A DNA stretch of 64,000 bases from NCBI GenBank assembly GCA_001510575.1, contig LNGK01000002.1, positions 2,096,144-2,160,143 on the forward strand, given 5' to 3'. The position numbers were made by a program, and so were the translations under genes. A model generated the notes under the pieces. That model searched no databases. It saw nothing but the letters and a program-made list of their open reading frames with translations, and had not been told where the DNA came from. Below are positions 35,580 to 47,532 of this stretch, piece by piece; position 1 is the first letter of the stretch; every line of letters starts with the position of its first letter. Source of the DNA: Knoxdaviesia capensis. Taxonomy: Eukaryota > Ascomycota > Sordariomycetes > Microascales > Gondwanamycetaceae.

Positions 35580-36780
35580 GTAGATATGACAAAACCGAGA
35601 GATAGGAAGAGAGACGACGAGAAGGAATATCTCAAGACAGAGCAGCGTCAAGAGATAGGTCAGATTTCAGAAAGAAAAGAATATACAGGTGGTGGTGATA
35701 ATAGAGATTTTTGGCGATCAAATCAGTGCAAGGTTGCGCGGCGCGGCGCGGGATGGGGCAGCGAAAGACGACAACCCTTCCAAGCCAATCCTAGGCAAGA
35801 GCTTCAAGACATTACGAACGTCGCTATCAGGACGACAAGATGCATTTATCCGGACCAAGAAAAGAATGGGTGGGAGAAAGGGTAAGATAGAGAGAGAGAT
35901 CGCTGGTGAGATGAATGAATCTTGGGGACACAGCAGGAAAAAAAAACGGAAATTCAAACGCCTGGAAAATAAAAAGGAAATACAAGAGTGGGAGAGAGAG
36001 AGAGGAGAAAAAGAAGAGAGGGAAAAAAGAATAAAAGGTGAGAGTAACGGAGATAAAAGTGAAAAGGTGAAGAGGAAGAAGAAAAACAAAATCAAGTGAG
36101 GAAAAGATTAAAGGTGTAACGATCAGGGCCCGGGCAAGTTTTTGCGGGGGAGAGAGAAAAAAAACGAAGGAGCCAGGGGGGGCGTGATCGAGTCTCAGTC
36201 AGGACTTTTTTGCTAGCTTCGAGAAAATAAATAAAATAAAAAGTTAGGAGGCGTGGGACACGCTATAACACTTTTGAGGTGTAACCCTATAACAGCTCCC
36301 AAAGAATGCCAGTGGCCTATGGTGAGAGAGGGGAGAAAGAGAGAAAAGCCAGAAAAAGGGAAAAAATGGACTGGACGGGAAGCGCCGAAAGACAAAAGTG
36401 ATTTGCGTGGGTTGGTACGCAAGCACAAGGTGTAACGATTGAAAAATATAAATATAAAAAAGGGAAAAAAAAGGTGAACGAGACGACAGACGACGATAGG
36501 CGAAGCTTGTCGACACTTGATGAGACGGGAAGGGGGGGAAAGAAAAAGAGGCGGAAGAAACACCAGTTGATCGATGATGATGTAAAGCGTGGAGGGAGAA
36601 ACAAAGTCAGACGGGAAATGGGAGAAGAGAAAGGAAGATACGGGCGTGGGGAAGAGGCTGAAGAGGGAAGAAAGGGAAAAGAGAGGAAAAGAGAGAGAGG
36701 GAAAAACGAGAGGAAACGTTGGGGTGTGTGGTGTAGGAGGAAAGATGGGAGAGGAGGAGGGGAAATTCTTTTTTATTTTA
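35580..36780. repeat. Extended polypurine/polypyrimidine region
   Basis: For roughly 1.2 kb the plus strand is dominated by A and G, with long AG/GAA runs (for example around 35990-36100 and 36600-36720). The complementary strand, which is the sense strand of the transcription factor, is therefore CT-rich. CT-rich leaders are common in fungal promoters, but this length is unusual. Open frames here encode only Lys/Glu/Arg-rich or Phe/Ser/Leu-rich low-complexity peptides. Confidence 0.75.
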
Positions 36781-39700
36781 TTTAATTCTTTCTTATTTTT
36801 GATACATGCATATTCCACACGACCGCACAGAACCGAGTTTAAAACAGTATAGTACTGTATCGGGAGAGTGTGACTTGGTGATGGCAGCGACGACATCCAG
36901 GCACAGATGCGACTGCAAGTGAGCATATATGGACAGATAGATACCTCCCAGATATGTAGATGGACAAGTATTCGATATGTCTTGTTCATACACAGATGTG
37001 TTGCACCCTGAAGCCATCACCGACTGTCCATCCCCCTCACCCTCACCCCAACCACCGTCTGTTCTCCTCCTCCTCCCGCTTCCACCGAACATCGTATGGT
37101 CTTTTTCCCACCACCCACACACCCCCCAGAAAAATAAATCTCGAAAAATTAACGTGCGCTATAACTCTTCTTCTTGTTCCCTGGGTGCCTTAGTGCTTCT
37201 GGTTGGTCACTGGCTCGTCACTAGCCCAAGGGGTGTGGACTAGGACCCTTTCAGCTGGGGAGAGGACTGGTAGAAGTATTCTTGGTTTTTTATGGGCGGA
37301 CGCGGGGAACACACGCACTATCCCGGAGCCAAAATGCCTCGTTCCAGCTGTGTCAGTTAGTTGACAGGCCAAGTGTTCGTGATGGGAGTAGAGCCCCAAC
37401 TCTCTGAGTGTCCCCAAGACGGGTGAAGATGGAGGTGAGCAGGATCAAGAAGCCGAGACTACAAGAGCCAGGCTCTTTTTTCTTGGAAGCGGACCTGCCA
37501 GACCCTTTTGCCTCTTGTCATCGGGAAGAAAAAAAAAAAGAAGAAAAAAAGGGAAGAAATAACACAAGGCAGGATCCTCACCTCTCGGCTCTCGACAGGA
37601 TTCATCCCGGCAAGCCCCAGCTTTTTCCCAATCTCCTTACCACATAGAATGTCTAGAGATCCCTAAATACGATCATTTCGCCACTGTACAGAAAGCTGAC
37701 TTTAGCCCAGGCGGCACCCCCAAGGAAGAAAAAGGAAGACTCTCCACACATTCCAGCAACCTTGACTAAAGGACATCCCACTCTCCACAGCAAAGAGGGC
37801 GAGACAGGGTCCAGGCCAGGAGCATGAGAACGAGAGACAGACAGAACACTCCTAGGGGCCTTTTACGCGGCGGTTAGAGCATGCAAAGGGCCCTTAGACT
37901 AACCCGGAAACCCCCATCTAAAGATATAACGCCAGAGAGGAGCCCCAAGCGCAACCTCTAAATTCACTGCAGCTGGGGATGTGTGGGGTGATGCATTCCG
38001 TTTCTGGCTGTTGTCTCTTGTATTCAGAAGTGCTGTATCTCAGTAACAACATGCACTATATTTATCGCGTCCAACGGCACTGGTGATTTCCCCCCATCCT
38101 CTTCCCGCTCAAAACCCACACCCCCCTCGCTTTGCTTCCGTCTCTTCCCTACCCAGGCCAGGCCCCAGAAATCCCAAGAACGCACCCCCATGGATGATCG
38201 GATGCCAGGTCCGTCCAGAACTTTAGAAAGAGGGTGAGAAAAAAAAAAAAAGGGCACTGAGCGAGAGAGAGAGAGAGTGGGTTGATGAGTGGGTTTTTTC
38301 TTATGCCCGCTTGCCGCATCGGCGAAATCATGTGCAGATAATTTTGAGCGGGCTATAGCAGAATGCCGAAGCGGATATCCATGTGGAACCTTCACAATAT
38401 CACATCGATAACTACAGTATATATACGGAGGACTGACTGTTCTTCTCGGATGCCGTTAAAGGGTGGTTGGTGATAATCTCCTATCGGCAGCCCCATAATC
38501 AGATCTCCCACAGCACAACACATCTCTCGGAGGATCTGCGTCTCTCATAAAGGAAGACTCTGGTTTTATTTCACAGGGCCCGAGTTTCCGCCTGGGACAC
38601 ACTTGTCACTGCATCACACAGAAAAAGAAAATATGCAGGTTCTTCCGCATTTGTGATTCCGGGGTCTGTTAGACTCGACTTCCAACTGTGGCCCTGTTTG
38701 TCTGGTGAAGAACGATGATCGAGTGTTTATGCTTGTCCTTCCTGGCGTGAGCAACGTGAACAGAGCACCAAGAAGAGACGATGAAGAACGGAAAGAAGAT
38801 GAACATAGAACCAGAGAGAATGCGCGGAAAGTACTTCCAAAGAAAGAAAAAAAAAAGTGGGCGCTTGGCTGAGCGGTCCACCTCGGCCCGCTCGCTGATG
38901 GTTGACGACAACACCCTTGGTGGCTTTTCCTTTCTACAGAAAAGTCAGAGCATTTCCTTGGGTTTCCGTTGGTAATCGACTTGTTTCAAAAACCCTTGCT
39001 AATACGTAAATACGCGAGATAGTCTAGCTAGCCAACATCGACGGACTGGAACGGAGAGGAAGGAGAGCCTTTGCTGCTTCGCAGAGGACCACCCGGAGAA
39101 TTCATGTTACAGACGGGAGATATCGCATCGTCAGTATATGATTCAAGGATCTGATGCACTCACTTCCTACAAATATCCTTTCCCACCTGGCTTCTGCATG
39201 GCTGGTGTTCCTCGACGCGCTGTAATGTTTGCTCTCCCGTTTCTCTGACGGTTCTCAAAACCCCCTCCTCGTCGCCACAATCTCGCGAACTCCGTCGGCC
39301 TTTCGCCTCAAGGCCCTGATGTGGTGGGTTTTCCGCACCTGGAGCTGCTTGGCTACACAGAATGTCCACAGTACCTCAGTACCTTATACTGCTCAATGTG
39401 ACTGGCTGGTGACCCAGCCTTAGCGAAGTGGGCGGTGGTGATCACGAAGCACGCAGCAGGTTGTGTTGACGTACTATGACGCCCCTCCATCAGCTCCGGC
39501 AGAACATACGGGTGCCTAGCGACTCTGTTTGTAGTTTTTGTGTTCTTTTTTCTTGTTCAAAAAAAAAATCTTCATTCTCTCGTCTTGCCTATCATGGGCT
39601 AGCCAACACAACACAACGAAAACCCCTTCTCGGAGAAGCGGAACGAGGCTTCCGGTGACGGGCTCTTACAGCACCCTGCTGCAGGCTCTTCTTGTTGCAT

Positions 39701-41062
39701 GTACGACGCAGCAGTAGCATGCACATCCTCGTCCCGAATGTGGGAAGCTGTGCTAGTAATTGTTTTCTTTTCTCTTGCTTTCGTCTGCTCGGGTATTACT
39801 GCAGGTTGAGGTAGGTATACGAACCTCTCTAGTGAAAAGAAAAAGTGGCGGGTCTTCTCCTCTACCCACATCGGCGTTTAGATTGCATCCCAAGACAACG
39901 AACCTCACGAGCGGGATACACCGCCCACCGGACCAAGAAAGACACACTTTAGGCGTTCGGCGGACACCATCCATTGCGTCTGTCACTGGTGCGTCTATAC
40001 AGTAGACTGGTTGAGTTGTCAAGGCTTGGGTGTCAGTCCTTTTTTCGCCCCCCTCTCTCTTCTTCGGGTTTTACACACTCTAAAACGACTTGCTGCCAGA
40101 AATGTAATGTAAAGCCACACCCAATACCCAAGAGCCATGCAGCAAGGCCAGCAACTCGGCGTAAAGCCAAGGTGGGATGAACCAAGCAGGGCACCGCTTC
40201 AGCCAGGTTTGGGGCGGATAGAGAGGGTACGGGTACAGCAACATCCACATCCACTGAACTTCGCATGCATCCGCCCCTCAAACAAGTACCGGAACATGAG
40301 AGAGGGTCCAACTCCGAACACAAGAGCAGCATCAAGACGGGTGATCCCCAAGATATGCAGACATCTCAACGGCCATCTTCAAATCCCCTCCCAACGCTGC
40401 CCTGTTCGCCGTTTCATCTCCGTCCAAAGCAGCTTCAGCAAAATCCATCTCATTTTGGTTCCCTCTTCTTTGGTCTGATGAACCTGTGCCTACCCGAAAG
40501 ACAAGAAGAACACTGGGGCCAGTCCCGTGAAATAACCACCGTCATGTCACCAACGGTTCAGAAAAAAAATCAAAAGCTCCCAGCCAATTGTCACTGGCCC
40601 CCCTCCACTTATTTCGCAGTTCGCCTGCATATGATACGACTACTACACCACACGGGATCTGGGAAATTGTGCATGCGATACACACACTCTTTTTTTGCAA
40701 CGGGTTGCATGTGCACAGCACTCTCACACATCACATATCCATTTATTATGCCCACCCCTTTATGTAGCTGCTGCATGTGCATGCACATCGCATTCACACT
40801 ATCCTATTTGCATCCCCCCCCCTCTCTCTGTCTCTCCTCTTTTTGTAGATTCTTCTATCTTGTGGACCAGTCAGAAGTCCACAAGAGTCTCCGGTATTGG
40901 CTGGTCAGGTGTGTAATTTCTGCTATGGAAAAGCTGTCGACATGGAGACCTCGATACCGTACAGACTCATGTCTCCTCAATCCCACGTCCCGAAGGTTGG
41001 TTTGAACCCACTCCAACAGGGTATGCATTTTAAATACAGCCAAGATTATGTCGGCAATATAT

Positions 41063-41084
41063 AGTACAGTACAGTACTGTACAT
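41063..41084. repeat. GTACAGTACAGTACTGTAC palindrome cluster
   Basis: About 22 bases built from overlapping GTACAGTAC and GTACTGTAC units with a self-complementary core. It lies in the gene desert. Related copies at 41421-41434 and 41632-41648 follow within 600 bases. Confidence 0.85.
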
Positions 41085-41716
41085 CAATGTCCCCCCAAGA
41101 ACCAACAAACGCCCAGAGCGCATGCGGGAGGGAGGAACGGACGGGAAGGAATGGGGACACGCAGTGCCAGAGCACATACACACACACGGAGGGTGGTCCA
41201 GGGCACATGAACCCCAATCCTCCAAGTCTCTTTGATCTCTAGGCTTTGCCCATCACCCACCCACCCACTCACTGCCTGCGTTCAAGCCGCTCCTTGGACG
41301 CCAAAGCGGGCAGGCCAGCGTCGCATGCGCCGAAGATGTTTTGAATCCATCCTCAGATTCTCGCATGAACACACAAACACCAGACACATGTGTTGTACCG
41401 GCTCCCATATGCTATGTGAACAGTACAGTACAGTGGTTTATCAAACAGTTTGATGTGGTGGTAGTGTGCAAGTCTCGATGTCCTGTGGCCGTGGCCAGTC
41501 CGTGAATAAACACGCACCCTCCGTTGCAAGGAAGCCCATGTTTCACTCCGCAAATTCAAGGGCCGTCCTGCCTGTTGTCAGTTCAAGACAATCCACTAAC
41601 CTCAAGGGTGGATATAATCTCAGGTGCATGACTACAGTACAGTACTCCAAGTTTAAGTTTTGCACGCAGTGTACCCAACCAATCGTTCGGTTGGCTCAGT
41701 GGAGACACGCCATTGC

Positions 41717-41740
41717 TTTTTTTTTAAAAAAAAAAAAAAA
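41717..41740. repeat. T10-A14 inverted homopolymer
   Basis: About ten T followed directly by about fourteen A, a smaller version of the structure at 26562-26604. Confidence 0.9.
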
Positions 41741-41987
41741 TCTTCCCTTTGCACTCTGCACGGAGACCAAATAGGCTATCTTTTCACTCCCTCTTGTCTC
41801 TCTCACCAAACCCGAGAAGTGAATGCTGAACAGCCATGGTCGGACTGTACTCTGGCGGTAGCAGAGCTGGGGTTCGAAACTTGTCCAGGCTTTTCCAGGC
41901 CTGAGTTGCTGCGTTGGCCACCAGACTTGGTTGACAAGGAGTATCAAATCTGTACAGGCTACAGCATACCTGAGTCTAGCCTCAATA

Positions 41988-42008
41988 TACTGTACAGTAC
42001 AGTACTCA
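41988..42008. repeat. TACTGTACAGTACAGTACT cluster
   Basis: Another overlapping array of the same palindromic units, 230 bases before the largest array. Confidence 0.85.
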
Positions 42009-42234
42009 GTGAACCTGTGAGCATGCCCGGCCCCCACAAGTCAAAAGTTAGAAAGCCCAAAGCCTACAAGAGGAGAAACCCAGGGGGGCCAAACCCAAAC
42101 CACGTATTCCCCTCTCTCTACGCCTTATGCTATAGGGGATCCCGTATCTCTTGCATTTCCTAATGAGGCAATGTGGGGCTGATCATCCCGGACGGGAAAC
42201 CGGATGTTCTGCATCCTGATTCTATCACAGAATA

Positions 42235-42285
42235 CGGTACTGTACTGTACATACTGTACTGTACAGTACTGTACTGTACAGTAGA
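42235..42285. repeat. Largest GTACTGTAC array
   Basis: About 50 bases made almost entirely of TACTGTAC and its reverse complement GTACAGTA, in both orientations, with one ATAC interruption. The middle is self-complementary and could form a stem-loop or bind a dimeric protein at several registers. Confidence 0.9.
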
Positions 42286-44953
42286 TGTAGAATTATCACG
42301 GAGAGATTGGAACGGATAGGTTGGATTTTCACTTTTTCAGTATGGGATAGATTATTTGATACATTACTCTGTGTATGGAGTTCGATATATACATTGCATT
42401 TCATTTCAAATAGTGGGAACAAAGTCAATCCCGCATACCCAACAGTCCTGATTCATTTATTTTTAGACACCACACAGGCTCGTTCCTTTTGCGTGGGCAA
42501 AGTGTAGCTGTAACTCCAACCGAAATGCATGCACTATATCGACACCAGTTTCACCAATTCGCAATGCTCTATTGGCCAAGTGCTCTGGCGAAGGTCAACG
42601 CGTTCTCAGCTCGAGCGTCCCAAGTTCATAATTGCAACCTGCTCGTGTGATCGGGTTGGGGAGTTTTGTCTCTCTGACTGTCTGTGTGCCACTCCTAACT
42701 AACAAAGTCATGTTTATACGGACCCAGCTCCTATTACAGAACTCTCGCCACTTCAGTCCTAACAACAAGAATCCGGGCGGTACGTGTGGACGAGCTGAAG
42801 AGATGTCTCCAAGTTCAGCATTCCACAAGGACATCAAATGCATCACTTCTTTTTCGCCGGGGTTCCTTGAAGCAGGGCAACAGCTACAGCCACCATTAAC
42901 AACACCGTTGAATTACGTACAACGTTCACGTCGCCCATGGGCAGATCAAGGCTGGAAGAAATTACTGTCATGTAATAAAATACAGCCGATATATAGGATC
43001 CCCAGTAAGCCCTCCCCAGGAACAGGGTTAAAACACGCACGAACAACGATTTGATGAATAATACGAATGATCAAGAATTATCTCACTCTTCTGTACCACA
43101 CACATTCCGCGCCGATCAGAAACACATCAAGGGCGCCGAATCTCACTTCACCTCCGGACTGAGTCTTCAGGGGGAAGCAAAGAGGCAGAAAAAGAAGCAC
43201 TGAGAAATTCAATTCTCCCTGCTCCTCGCTTTACCGATCCCGAAGCTGAAAGTCCCGGCGTCCGTCCAGGTGATGGGGGAAGATATCCAATGGGGAGGAC
43301 TAGCATACCGGGACGTCGAACCAAGAAAGAAAATTTTGTCCTTCGTTTGGATATCCGTCCCCTTTGGTTGGTTCCCCAGTCTCCAAGCAGTCGGGCTCGC
43401 CTATTCTGCAAAAAGTAACAGGTTTAAGGGGGGTGGAAGGATGGCCGGCATCGGATGTGGCACCATAGGTGAAACTGGATGTGGACTGGTGTGTGGTCCA
43501 TTAGAAGGATGTTCCGTGCGTGGGGAGGAACAAGTGATGCCTTCGATGATGGGTTCTGGTCTCTGGAGAATTTCTTTTTCTTAAAAATAGTGGCGAATCC
43601 GGTATGATGCTGCCCCTAAAGGTCTCTTTCGGGTGGTCGTCTCCAAAGTCTTGATGCCCGATCTTGCTCGTGCTCGGTTGATACCTCGCTTTGCCCGGTG
43701 GCCAACATAAACAGAACAACAACAACAACAACACACTTCCAAGGAGAGAAAAGAAAGAAAGAAAAAAGGAACCAGGTGACTTGCAACCGGTGGCCACCTG
43801 GGACCGACGAACACCGACGAAGAGGAACAAAAAGCGTGGGATGGTCCCGAAAATTGGCAAAAAAAAACACCCCACGACTTGCCGTATCCCTCTCTCTCCT
43901 CACCGGTGATTTGGTACCTGAAATCTAAATAGGCACGGGAAAGAAAGCCCAGTTTTTGCATTGTCCACCTAAAGCGTTCCTCGGGAGCTTATTTTACGTT
44001 ATACATGTAACAATGGGCCCAACACGCCCCCCAAAAATGTGCATCCGCCGACATCATCGTCAGCCTTGTTGTTTTTCCTGTCTTCTTTTTTCTGCCACTG
44101 GTGAAGCTCTCTCATGCATGTCGTCGTTGTCCCCCCACGCCGTCGGGCTTCAACGGAATGGGGGACTCGCGCCCGTTTGGCCAGTCAGGCACGACGAAGG
44201 CCCGGGGTAGAGATGTGCATATGCTGGATTTAACACGTAGGTGTAAACACCCGAATGTGGCCGGGGGGAGGAGGGGCTGGCCGATGCATAAAATCGGATG
44301 CGGTGAAGCTGTTCCTCATTCTTTCCCTCCCCCTCTCTCTCCCCGCGTCCAGAGCACGGTTACTTTTGACGGATGCCCAGCGATGCATGTATCCGGTGTT
44401 GCACGAATGGGTTTCTGATGTGCACTGCTGAAGGCATGTCTGGCGGGGGAAGTTCGCGGTAGAAGAGCCGGGGATGGTTTTTTCTTCGTTCGAATCGAGA
44501 ATCCTCCTCCCACAATCCGGGTGCAGAGACACATGACTTTGATATCATGCCCGAATGTCGTGCAATCATCCGATCCTGTCTGAGTCTCGTATCACCCGCC
44601 ATGTCTCTCTGGGGAACGATGGATGGTGGGTATGGGCCACCGACTGACGAATCTTACCAGCTTGCAACATGTAGGTATGTGTAGTTGTTGGGTTCTGGAG
44701 TCCCAAAACAAGACCATACAACTAGTTCCTGCTCATTTGCTGCAGATCGATATATTCGCTGGCAGTACATCAACGAAAACAATTCAAAGGTGCTTCTCGA
44801 AGGGATGGAACACTCCCGGCTGTGCCCCTGTCTCCCCCGTACATCGCTTAAGATGTGATCTGGAGGGCAATGGACACCACGCCGTGGGGTCTCACTCGTC
44901 ATGGCTCCCTCTGGTCTGCCGGGCATGTTCCAGCACTCTGTCGGTGTTGGGGG

Positions 44954-44984
44954 GCNGGGGGGGGGGGGGGGGGGGGGGGGGGGG
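44954..44984. repeat. Long G homopolymer with ambiguous base
   Basis: A run of about 28 G is preceded by GGGGC and an N at 44956, the only N noticed in the window. The run length is unlikely to be exact, and the N suggests an unresolved assembly or polishing position. Confidence 0.95.
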
Positions 44985-45033
44985 AGTCGAGGGGAGTGTC
45001 TCAATTCCCAACTATACCTATGCGGCACAGAGC

Positions 45034-45130
45034 TATACTGTACTGTACAGATATGAGAGGGGAAGGGCGGGTAAGAGCTCACTTCTGATACGTCGAAAGA
45101 TTACAGTGCAATACCTACTGTACAGTACTC
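45034..45130. repeat. Two TACTGTAC-type palindromes
   Basis: ACTGTACTGTACAG at 45038-45051 and ACTGTACAGTAC near 45117-45129, about 70 bases apart, at the right end of the palindrome-rich part of the desert and roughly 1.7 kb upstream of the SAP30-like gene. Confidence 0.8.
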
Positions 45131-45711
45131 TCCAGCACCATCCAGAAGGGTATGGTTCTGTTCTCTCCGCAAAACTTCTTTCTCGTACGAGATACTCAAT
45201 CCTTTCGACACTGGCCACATCCGCTTGCTACTCTCCCTGAACACACCCCATCCCCCCCGACCTGCGTGCTGCGTGGACCAAAACTTTTTTGGGCCTTTTT
45301 CGAATGCAACTCAGCCCATTCCTCATCCATCCATTTTCTCCCTTTCCCTGGTCCTCCCTCGGCTCCCCCAGTCATGGCTAATATGCTGATGCCACCCCAT
45401 CCTACGCCAAGGGGATACGCCTGTCCTGCAGGTAAATCCGAAAATGGAATAGCATGGCAACAAGGGAAAAAAGCGAGAGATACTTTCCTGCTCACACGCC
45501 TCTCTGATAAGCTGCCCTTCCGGAGCATTGATACTCTCAACCCTTCTCTCCGCCTTCATATCGTTGTCCCCTTGCACACGGGAGACCGAAGCACTGGACA
45601 CGACCCTAGCGGCGACTTTACGGGGGGCATACTGTTCTGGAGCCCTCTGCCCAGTTGGGACTTTCGAGTGGGCCCATCAATCGTCCCATGCCGAGCCGGT
45701 GTGATATTGGA

Positions 45712-45736
45712 TTAGGGTTAGGGTTGTGTTAGGGTT
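45712..45736 (+). repeat. Telomere-like TTAGGG run
   Basis: TTAGGGTTAGGGTT then TTAGGGTT after a three-base gap, making three TTAGGG units. It lies about 1.05 kb upstream of the SAP30-like start codon and is the longest such run in the window. Confidence 0.85.
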
Positions 45737-46789
45737 GGTCTCAAACAGTGGTAACCACCCGGACTTTTCTGGCCACATGACACGAAGTCGCGGCCATTCC
45801 TCTTCTCCAGGAGTCATTTCTTTTCCCTTTTGCCTCGCCATCCATCGAAGGCGACGGCGCTTACAGCGTGGTTCCGGACCCGCCGTGGTCAGAGACGGCA
45901 TGATGGACATGGCGCGGGCTAGGAGTGATTCATCGTCTCTCTTTCTTACGTGCAACGACACTTACAGCCAATCCTCAATATAGACCGCGACACCATGCTA
46001 TCAGATAACCGTTGTTGCTCGGCTAATACCCCAACGCGAATCCGTCCACACACAGATCCAAGAAGAGTACAGCGCAAAAAAGCAACCCCCTCACTCAAAA
46101 ATAGAAGAAGGGGTGGCAGCCAAAGTTCATCATGGGACCACCAATGTTAGTAATTCAGTCTTCTCCCCCGCTTTCTCTTCCCCCCTCTACGCCTTGTTCC
46201 TGAACAAAGTGTGGCTGGCCTCTTCTTTTCTGCGCAAAACTCGGCTTGAAATCGGACCTCTATGTACACACACTTATGACACTTCCCGGGTTACCGCCGA
46301 TTCAGCAAAAGCAAAAATGACGTTAACCGGCTGCCACCACCTGGCGCCAGCTGGAAGCTTATCGGTGCCGATAAAGCAACAAAAATTTCCAGGGGACGAG
46401 CCAGAGGAATCGTGCGCCACCATCCTGAGAACCACTTAGCTGGCGGTTCCTGTATGAAATTTCAGTCATGCTCGCTGCTACGCTCTCTCCGAGTCACGTC
46501 GGATTTTCCTCCTCCCAAAAAGCATTTTCTACATGTTTTCTCCTCGGTTGACTAGTCTTTACTGTTGCCCTCTCTAATCCCATCATACTTTTCACTTTAT
46601 TTCTTTGTCTGGTTCCAGCATCAACAGACCTTGAACAGTGTTTCTCTGTGGGTTTCCCCATCCTTTCGGGTTGCTGTTGCTCGTCGCTGAGCAAAACTTT
46701 CGTTCTTCAACTCGACTCTCCTCCTCGATTCTCGTCATTGCTCCTCTCACCACGACTACTCTTCCCCCCCCCGTCTCCCTACCGCAACT

Positions 46790-47532
46790 ATGCCTCCGAA
46801 ACCATCGAGAAATACTCACGACGACTCGAAAGCCGACTCGGCTTCGAGTCACAAAGAGAAGGCGTCGGGAGCGAATGGCCACACCACCAACGGCAAGTCT
46901 CGTCGCTCAGCTGCATCCACTGCCGCACACGGCAAAGACTCGCACGCGAGAGACGCCCCCGCGACCTCGACACAGCCCGTCGATGCTGCGAACCGCGAGA
47001 CCTCGACACCTGAAGTGGTGACTCCATCTGTAAGAACATACCTGCTTCTTTTTCTCTATGCTTCCCCTTCGTCCTGTCGCCTCTGCTGGAGTGGGCTGCA
47101 TCCCTGGACCTGGACTCGAGGACTCTTTGTTCTCGCACAGGGTGGCTCAATTTCTTTTCCGCGCAACCGCCGATCGAAGACTTCTAACACCCGAATTTTA
47201 CTCTCTCTTCTCGCCAGATCCATTGGAAAACTTTTGATCGCGACACCCTCCATACCTACCGCCGCGAATACAAACTCGACACTCCTCCGGCGTTCATAAG
47301 CCCCTACCACCAGTGGATCCTCTCCCAGAACGGCAGCATTGGACTGTACTCGCCCACCATGGCCAGAAAGAAGGGCCGCCGCCGCCAGGGCAAAGACCAG
47401 CTGGCCCAGGTGGTGCGAAAACACTTTAACGGCCTCGGCGTCCAGGAAAACGAAGTTATAGTCGACCTGATCCTCTCGTTGCGGAACAAGGGAGTCCGAT
47501 CGGTACCGAAACAAGCGCTACGAGATTTCTGA
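46790..47532 (+). CDS. SAP30-like Sin3-binding protein
   Basis: Two exons (46790-47029, 47218-47532), intron 188 nt with a CTAAC branch site, give 184 residues. Residues 1-80 are Ser/Ala/Lys-rich and disordered. Residues 81-172 match the SAP30 Sin3-binding domain as I know it from fungi: IHWKTFDRDTLHTYRREYKL, then PAFISPYHQWILS, then QLAQVVRKHFNGLGVQENE. In yeast and animals SAP30 bridges Sin3 and the Rpd3/HDAC1 histone deacetylase in the large corepressor complex, so a nuclear role in transcriptional repression is expected. The N-terminal zinc-finger part found in animal SAP30 is absent, which is normal for short fungal members. The basic KKGRRRQGK loop lies within the domain. The start ATG sits after a CT-rich leader. 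Confidence 0.85.

Larger units (their letters stand above)
35021..46789. other. 11.8 kb gene desert between divergent genes
   Basis: No coding region could be supported on either strand. Frames up to 246 codons exist (for example 40265-41005 and 45152-45715, plus strand) but show no domain, no GC3 bias and no splice-supported extension. The left 1.7 kb is the leader and promoter of the transcription factor and is strongly purine-rich on the plus strand. Between 41.0 and 45.2 kb there are seven clusters of the GTACTGTAC-type palindrome, a T10-A14 inverted homopolymer (41717-41740), a long G run with an ambiguous base (44956) and a telomere-like run at 45712. No retrotransposon or transposase remnant was recognised. 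Confidence 0.55.

Noticed and set aside
35586..36099. Lys/Glu-rich plus-strand frames in the polypurine region
   Set aside because: Low-complexity translation of an AG-rich tract; opposite strand equally open. No evidence for a protein.
38863..38880. tRNA A-box-like sequence (GCTTGGCTGAGCGGTCCA)
   Set aside because: No B box or foldable cloverleaf at the expected distance downstream.
40265..41005. 246-codon plus-strand frame in the gene desert
   Set aside because: No recognisable domain, composition like the surrounding intergenic DNA, rich in His/Ser/Cys from microsatellite-like CA and TC runs, and no supporting splice or codon pattern.
41871..41880. tRNA B-box-like GGTTCGAAAC, and another GTTCGAATC at 44488
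   Set aside because: Neither has a matching T-stem, A box or acceptor stem.
45152..45715. 187-codon plus-strand frame upstream of the SAP30-like gene
   Set aside because: No domain and no GC3 bias. It ends in a telomere-like run; probably a chance frame.
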